In this document: positions 7,742 to 10,233 of the stretch, in pieces
Numbering within the stretch: the stretch's first letter is position 1
How the letters are laid out: every line of letters begins with the position of its first letter
NCBI GenBank assembly: GCA_030527765.1
Contig: JAUNAE010000107.1
Location: 1 to 10,233 of the forward strand
DNA length: 10,233 nucleotides
Source: Eubacteriales bacterium
GTDB lineage: Bacteria; Bacillota_A; Clostridia; Lachnospirales; Lachnospiraceae
Reading direction: 5' to 3'
Program-made: the position numbers and the translations under genes
Notes under the pieces: model-generated
Told to the model about the DNA's origin: nothing
What the model saw: the letters and a program-made list of their open reading frames with translations, nothing else
The model's database searches: none

Positions 7742-7912
7742 TTAGAAGGTCCTCCTCGGGTTTATCTCTTCATCATGTAATCTAAACTGTAACTAATTAC
7801 TATATCTTAAAACGCAAATCTCGTAAGAGGATTCGCACGCGGGTTCGGCAGCTGTGAAGCAACTTTCTTCTGTCGAACTTTGCGTCCATGTCTCGTTACA
7901 AAGTTTTTCTGC
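7742..7912 (-). promoter_or_regulatory. Structured 5' leader of the lepA operon, possible cis-regulatory RNA
   Basis: About 170 nt lie between the predicted start and the lepA TTG, with no good open frame. In minus-strand order: AACTTTG (7905-7899) can pair with CAAAGTT (7882-7876). ACGCAAA (7885-7879), which overlaps that second arm, can instead pair with TTTGCGT (7818-7812). GTTCG-A-CAG (7878-7870) pairs with CTG-C-CGAAC (7851-7843). GCGAAT (7836-7831) can pair with ATTTGC (7819-7814), closing a hairpin followed by GTTTT. Several stems exclude each other, as expected of a leader with alternative folds. It matches no riboswitch class that I recognise. The poly-U tract is short, so attenuation is only a suggestion. 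Confidence 0.4.
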
Positions 7913-7918
7913 GCTCGA

Positions 7919-7948
7919 ATTATATCACAGATCTTCCCGCCTTGTCAC
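7919..7948 (-). promoter_or_regulatory. Extended -10 promoter of the lepA operon
   Basis: Minus strand: TATAAT (7924-7919) preceded by TGA (extended -10), with GTGACA (7948-7943, five of six to TTGACA) 18 bp upstream. The -35 overlaps the stop codon of the CYTH gene. Predicted start is near 7912. Confidence 0.7.
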
Positions 7949-8442
7949 TGTCTTTTCTGAAGCCTTGTCAGTTCCCAATAGGCTCCCATGGATTGTCCCG
8001 GGTCATCTGTGACATCCTCTGCCAGATAGACGGTCAGTTCTTCTGTCATAGGCTTCCAGGCTCTTGCCTCCTCTTCGCTTTCAAATTCAATCTCGGCATA
8101 CCAGAATTCTGTAGAAAGTCCCTGATCTACGTGGTTTACTTCTAATTTATGTCCATCCAAAAGTCTATACGTGCGGCGGACTTTTGGAATCAGCGGCAGT
8201 CCGATCATATCTTCCAGTTCTTCGAACTCTTCTCTTGATACAGAGATCTCCAGTTCTTTTCTCACAAGACCGCTTCCTGTTTTGAAGCAAAGAACAAGGT
8301 TCGTCTCTCCTCCTGTCATAGCCTCTTCCCGGATTCGTACAGTTGGTCTCACAGTAAGATATCCCTGTCTCATGGTTTCCTCATACAAAAGGGGCAGTCC
8401 TTCCGGCCAGCCCTTTACCATCCATTTGCGTTCAATTTCCAT
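7945..8442 (-). CDS. CYTH-domain protein (triphosphate tunnel family), divergent
   Basis: A 165-aa protein. The N-terminal MEIERKW (ExExK, residues 2-6) is the CYTH signature, followed by TVRIR (34-38), LCFKTGSGLVRKELEIS (51-67), RRTYRL (89-94), YAEIEFESEEEA (115-126) and DVTDDP (143-148). CYTH enzymes form a beta tunnel that binds triphosphates; members include inorganic triphosphatases, thiamine triphosphatase and class IV adenylate cyclases, so the substrate cannot be named. Two departures from the usual pattern: the central strand usually carrying EVD-x-F reads EVNHV (101-105), and the end that often reads EVT-x-DPRY-x-N is DVTDDPGQSMGAYW. The ATG at 8442 is chosen over the upstream in-frame ATG at 8457 because GGAGG (8455-8451) sits eight bases before it. 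It is divergent from rpsT and directly upstream of the lepA promoter. Confidence 0.82.
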   Translation of the reverse strand: MEIERKWMVKGWPEGLPLLYEETMRQGYLTVRPTVRIREEAMTGGETNLVLCFKTGSGLVRKELEISVSREEFEELEDMIGLPLIPKVRRTYRLLDGHKLEVNHVDQGLSTEFWYAEIEFESEEEARAWKPMTEELTVYLAEDVTDDPGQSMGAYWELTRLQKRQ

Positions 8443-8482
8443 AATCATTTCCTCCATAAACCTTTGATCTCACTCATATCCT

Positions 8483-8495
8483 ATCGCAAGGCGAT
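8483..8495. repeat. Short inverted repeat in the CYTH leader
   Basis: ATCGC-AAG-GCGAT is a perfect 5-bp inverted repeat with a 3-nt centre, between the possible CYTH promoter and its start. It could be a small hairpin or an operator half-site pair. No known binding site is recognised. Confidence 0.3.
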
Positions 8496-8525
8496 CTAAC
8501 CGATAAACTTCAAAACTGTTATTCA

Positions 8526-8554
8526 GTTATAACTTTGATTTCCCGTAATATAAA
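8526..8554 (-). promoter_or_regulatory. Possible weak promoter for the CYTH gene
   Basis: Minus strand: TATAAC (8531-8526) with TTTATA (8554-8549) 17 bp upstream. The -10 matches at five of six positions and the -35 at four. The region 8458-8560 is AT-rich and this is the best candidate, but it is not strong. A small inverted repeat GTTAT/ATAAC (8518-8522 and 8529-8533) overlaps the -10. Confidence 0.3.
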
Positions 8555-8561
8555 AAACATC

Positions 8562-8590
8562 TTGACAGATGGTATTCTTTATACTAAACT
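8562..8590 (+). promoter_or_regulatory. Sigma-A promoter of rpsT
   Basis: Consensus TTGACA (8562-8567), 17-bp spacer and TAAACT (8585-8590, four of six). Predicted start is near 8597, giving a leader of about 77 nt. A small stem CCGTG/TACGG (8616-8620 with 8629-8633) lies in the leader, ahead of the ribosome binding site GGAGGT (8661-8666). Confidence 0.68.
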
Positions 8591-8673
8591 TACTAAGTAT
8601 GTTTCATAGGAACGCCCGTGTCTGTTTCTACGGAAATACATTATAACACAAATAGGAATCGGAGGTGTACAAA

Positions 8674-8937
8674 TTGGCAAACATTAAATCTGCAAAGAAA
8701 AGAGTAATTGTTAACGCTACTAAGGCAGCAAGAAACAAATCTATCCGTTCTGAGGTTAAGACTTCTATTAAGAAGGTAGAGGCAGCTGTAGCTAGCAACG
8801 ATAAAGCAGCAGCAGAGGCAGCTCTTAAAGAGGCAACCGCTACTATCAGCAAAGCAACTTCTAAGGGAGTATATCACAAAAACAATTGTGCTAGAAAAGT
8901 TTCCCGTCTGAACAAGCTCGTTAACGGAATCGCATAA
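8674..8937 (+). CDS. rpsT: Ribosomal protein S20
   Basis: An 87-aa, very basic helical protein reading MANIKSAKKRVIVNATKAAR at its N terminus, with RSEVKTSIKKVEAA in the middle and KGVYHKNNCARKVSRLNKLV near the end: textbook S20, which binds 16S rRNA early in assembly of the small subunit. The start is TTG at 8674, eight bases after GGAGG (8661-8665); the in-frame GTG at 8665 overlaps the ribosome binding site and is rejected. It is the only plus-strand gene here, convergent with holA and divergent from the CYTH gene, matching the inverted orientation of rpsT next to holA known in Firmicutes. Codon use is strongly biased to favoured codons (many GCA, AAG/AAA, TCT), as expected for high expression. 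Confidence 0.98.
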   Translation: MANIKSAKKRVIVNATKAARNKSIRSEVKTSIKKVEAAVASNDKAAAEAALKEATATISKATSKGVYHKNNCARKVSRLNKLVNGIA

Positions 8938-8942
8938 ATTCA

Positions 8943-8980
8943 TTCTTTTTTAGTTATAAGCGCTTATAAGTGAAAAAGAA
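8943..8980. repeat. AT-rich palindrome between the rpsT stop and its terminator
   Basis: A perfect 16-bp palindrome TTATAAGCGCTTATAA (8954-8969) is extended on both sides by T and A runs, so 8943-8980 pairs almost end to end with one G-G mismatch and one G-T wobble. It begins five bases after the rpsT TAA and touches the terminator stem. No U tract follows directly, so it is not itself a normal terminator. It may be a 3' stability structure or a binding site for a dimeric protein. Confidence 0.6.
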
Positions 8981-9015
8981 AAGACAGTCACAACCGTCAT
9001 GTGACTGTCTTTTTT
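8979..9015. terminator. Bidirectional terminator between rpsT and holA
   Basis: A 13-bp perfect stem, AAAAGACAGTCAC (8979-8991) with GTGACTGTCTTTT (9001-9013), and a 9-nt loop. On the plus strand it ends in TTTTTT (9010-9015), on the minus strand in TTTTCTTTTT. It therefore serves both convergent genes. Confidence 0.92.
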
Positions 9016-9020
9016 ATTGT

Positions 9021-9060
9021 GTCGATTGTGAAAATGCGAAGCATGAAGCAATCGACTTTT
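9021..9060. repeat. Second hairpin downstream of holA, with inner stem
   Basis: GTCGATTG (9021-9028) pairs with CAATCGAC (9049-9056), with an inner ATGC-GAA-GCAT stem (9034-9044) and TTTT (9057-9060) on the plus strand. On the minus strand it lies 28 nt after the holA stop and before the main terminator. It may be a back-up plus-strand terminator or a small REP-like hairpin. Confidence 0.5.
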
Positions 9061-9084
9061 ATGTCTTATATGTATTCTTTACAA

Positions 9085-10068
9085 CTACTTATGGGCACTG
9101 TATTTGATGATCAACAATTCCACGCTCAGTACATCCCCAAGTCTTCCGGTCTTCACTGCTTCTTCAGCTTCTGCAAAATCCTCTGTCGCATTCATCAGTT
9201 CCTCACCTGTGAACTTTTTTGCACAGGATGAAAGACCACGGACAACAAAGGGCTGAACCCCCAGTGCTGAAGCAATTTCCCGCTCACTCATTCCGGAGTA
9301 CGCCATCTGTTTTGTTTCCAGCATCTGCCGGAACTGTTTGGACAGAAGGAACAGAATTCGCATCGGCGGCTCTTTCAGTGCCAGCAGATCATCATACAGC
9401 ATCAGTGCTTTTTTCTGATTCTGCTCTGCCACGGCTCTGACCATATCAAATACTTTGTTCTTTGTCTGGGTGATGCAGATTTCTTCAATGTCTTTCTCTG
9501 TCACCACATTTCGACCTTCCGTATACATGATCAGCTTTTCCACTTCATTTCGAAGATTTCCCATATCATCTCCGGTTTTTGAAATCAAAAGCTCTGCATT
9601 CTTTCTGGAAATGTTTCTTCCATTTTTCCCAAGCATTACTGCTGCCCATTCCATCAGTTTTTTTTCATCCAGCTTGGTGAATTCCGCCACATAGCCGACA
9701 CTTTTTATCGCTTTGTACAGACGGTTTCTCTTATCCACCTGTTCTTCATTCAGTACAAGACAGAGATAATCCGGCAGTTCTTTCACATAATCCGCCAGCT
9801 CATCACATTTGTTCTTACAGAATCCCGTATCGTCCAGAAAAATCACTCTCCGCTCAGCCAGAAACGGCATGGTCTCACAGAGATCAATGATCTGCCGGAC
9901 ATCTGCCTGTTTTCCTTCGAAGCGTGCCGCATTCAGCGTATCCCCATCCGGCACCAGTGCCTTATACAGATTCTCCCGATACTGCCGGCGAAGATATGTT
10001 TCCTCCCCATAGAGCAGGTAAACACTCTTAAACGTTTGATTTCGAATGTCATCCCGAATTACTTTCAT
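9085..10068 (-). CDS. holA: DNA polymerase III delta subunit (clamp loader)
   Basis: A 327-aa delta subunit, the clamp-loader part that opens the sliding clamp. Evidence: N-terminal VYLLYGEETYLRRQY, the domain-I loop equivalent of the P-loop but without a Walker lysine, as expected for delta; NAARFEG; PFLAERRVIFLDD; an LCLVLNEEQVDKRNRLYKA strand; ISKTGDDMGNLRNEVEKLI; the collar domain AVAEQNQKKALMLYDDLLAL with PPMRILFLLSKQFRQML. Length is normal. The ATG at 10068 is chosen over the longer in-frame start at 10149: it gives the standard N terminus MKVIRDDIR and has GGGAG six bases upstream (10079-10075). The longer frame would only re-read the end of the neighbour in another frame. The ATG overlaps the stop of the upstream TraX-like gene (ATGA), so translation is likely coupled. 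It ends at the terminator shared with rpsT. Confidence 0.96.
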   Translation of the reverse strand: MKVIRDDIRNQTFKSVYLLYGEETYLRRQYRENLYKALVPDGDTLNAARFEGKQADVRQIIDLCETMPFLAERRVIFLDDTGFCKNKCDELADYVKELPDYLCLVLNEEQVDKRNRLYKAIKSVGYVAEFTKLDEKKLMEWAAVMLGKNGRNISRKNAELLISKTGDDMGNLRNEVEKLIMYTEGRNVVTEKDIEEICITQTKNKVFDMVRAVAEQNQKKALMLYDDLLALKEPPMRILFLLSKQFRQMLETKQMAYSGMSEREIASALGVQPFVVRGLSSCAKKFTGEELMNATEDFAEAEEAVKTGRLGDVLSVELLIIKYSAHK

Positions 10069-10233
10069 ACGATACTCCCATTTCCGATCCAGACACCAAG
10101 AAGTGCCAGAATCAACAGATGCAATGGATAAAATCCATAGAAAAACCATTTGTGAAACCGGTGGCTGCTCCCCTTTTCTCCATTGTAAAAATGAATGAGA
10201 GGCAGTACAAGAAGCATGCCTGCCTGATATGCT
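10065..10233 (-). CDS. TraX-like membrane protein, C-terminal fragment
   Basis: The last 56 codons of a protein entering from the right edge. The translation has two hydrophobic parts: AGMLLVLPLIHFYNGEKG and KWFFYGFYPLHLLILALLG, followed by VWIGNGSIV and a TGA. A FYPLHL core after a Lys-Trp-Phe-Phe-Tyr run is characteristic of the C terminus of TraX-family integral membrane proteins, related to acyltransferase-like membrane proteins. F-plasmid TraX acetylates pilin; chromosomal copies in Firmicutes have no settled role. The stop overlaps the holA start. Only the C terminus is seen, so the call rests on that motif. Confidence 0.7.
   Translation of the reverse strand, partial: AYQAGMLLVLPLIHFYNGEKGSSHRFHKWFFYGFYPLHLLILALLGVWIGNGSIV

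Noticed and set aside
8665..8673. GTG start for rpsT, three codons earlier
   Set aside because: It overlaps the GGAGGT ribosome binding site; the TTG at 8674 gives the conserved MANIKSAKKR.
8628..8943. Minus-strand frames of 74 and 100 codons antisense to rpsT
   Set aside because: They are hydrophobic shadows of the Ala/Lys-rich S20 gene.
10069..10149. N-terminal extension of holA to an ATG at 10149
   Set aside because: The extra 27 residues re-read the TraX-like coding region in another frame; the ATG at 10068 has a ribosome binding site and the expected N terminus.

Overview
The window reads as a chromosomal stretch from a Gram-positive Clostridia bacterium, most likely Lachnospiraceae. 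The reasons are the purine-rich AGGAGG-type ribosome binding sites, frequent TTG starts, moderate GC, and a gene order (holA, rpsT, lepA, hemW) that is the familiar Firmicutes housekeeping block. Every gene except rpsT lies on the minus strand, so the biological reading direction is from high to low coordinates. The species call is inference from protein style, not from a search.

Right end, in minus-strand order: the C-terminal end of a TraX-like membrane protein overlaps by ATGA the start of holA (DNA polymerase III delta subunit). holA converges with rpsT (ribosomal protein S20, plus strand). Between their stops lie a near-perfect AT-rich palindrome, a strong two-way terminator and a third hairpin. 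rpsT has its own promoter and a UUG start. Divergent from it is a small CYTH-domain protein, sitting where gpr and spoIIP usually lie in spore formers.

Centre: lepA (elongation factor 4), a tiny lipoprotein gene and hemW form a tightly overlapping operon. It is preceded by an extended -10 promoter and a leader of about 170 nt with competing stems. After hemW comes a palindromic element of about 190 bp with 20-bp inverted termini and an open frame running through it. It looks like a small dispersed repeat and sits directly upstream of the uvrA promoter.

Left end: uvrA (excinuclease subunit A) has a good sigma-A promoter with a LexA-like box between -35 and -10. Next is an MreB-like actin homologue with its own promoter, in which the usual EEP catalytic motif is replaced. 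A strong terminator follows, and 22 nt later recD2 starts; only its first 67 codons are in the window.

Most of the window is ordinary housekeeping (replication, repair, translation, cell shape). The parts most worth a second look are the palindromic element between hemW and uvrA, the degenerate MreB paralogue, the structured lepA leader, the small lipoprotein wedged between lepA and hemW, and the stacked hairpins between rpsT and holA. I did not see a clear defence island, CRISPR array, tRNA, rRNA or transposase.
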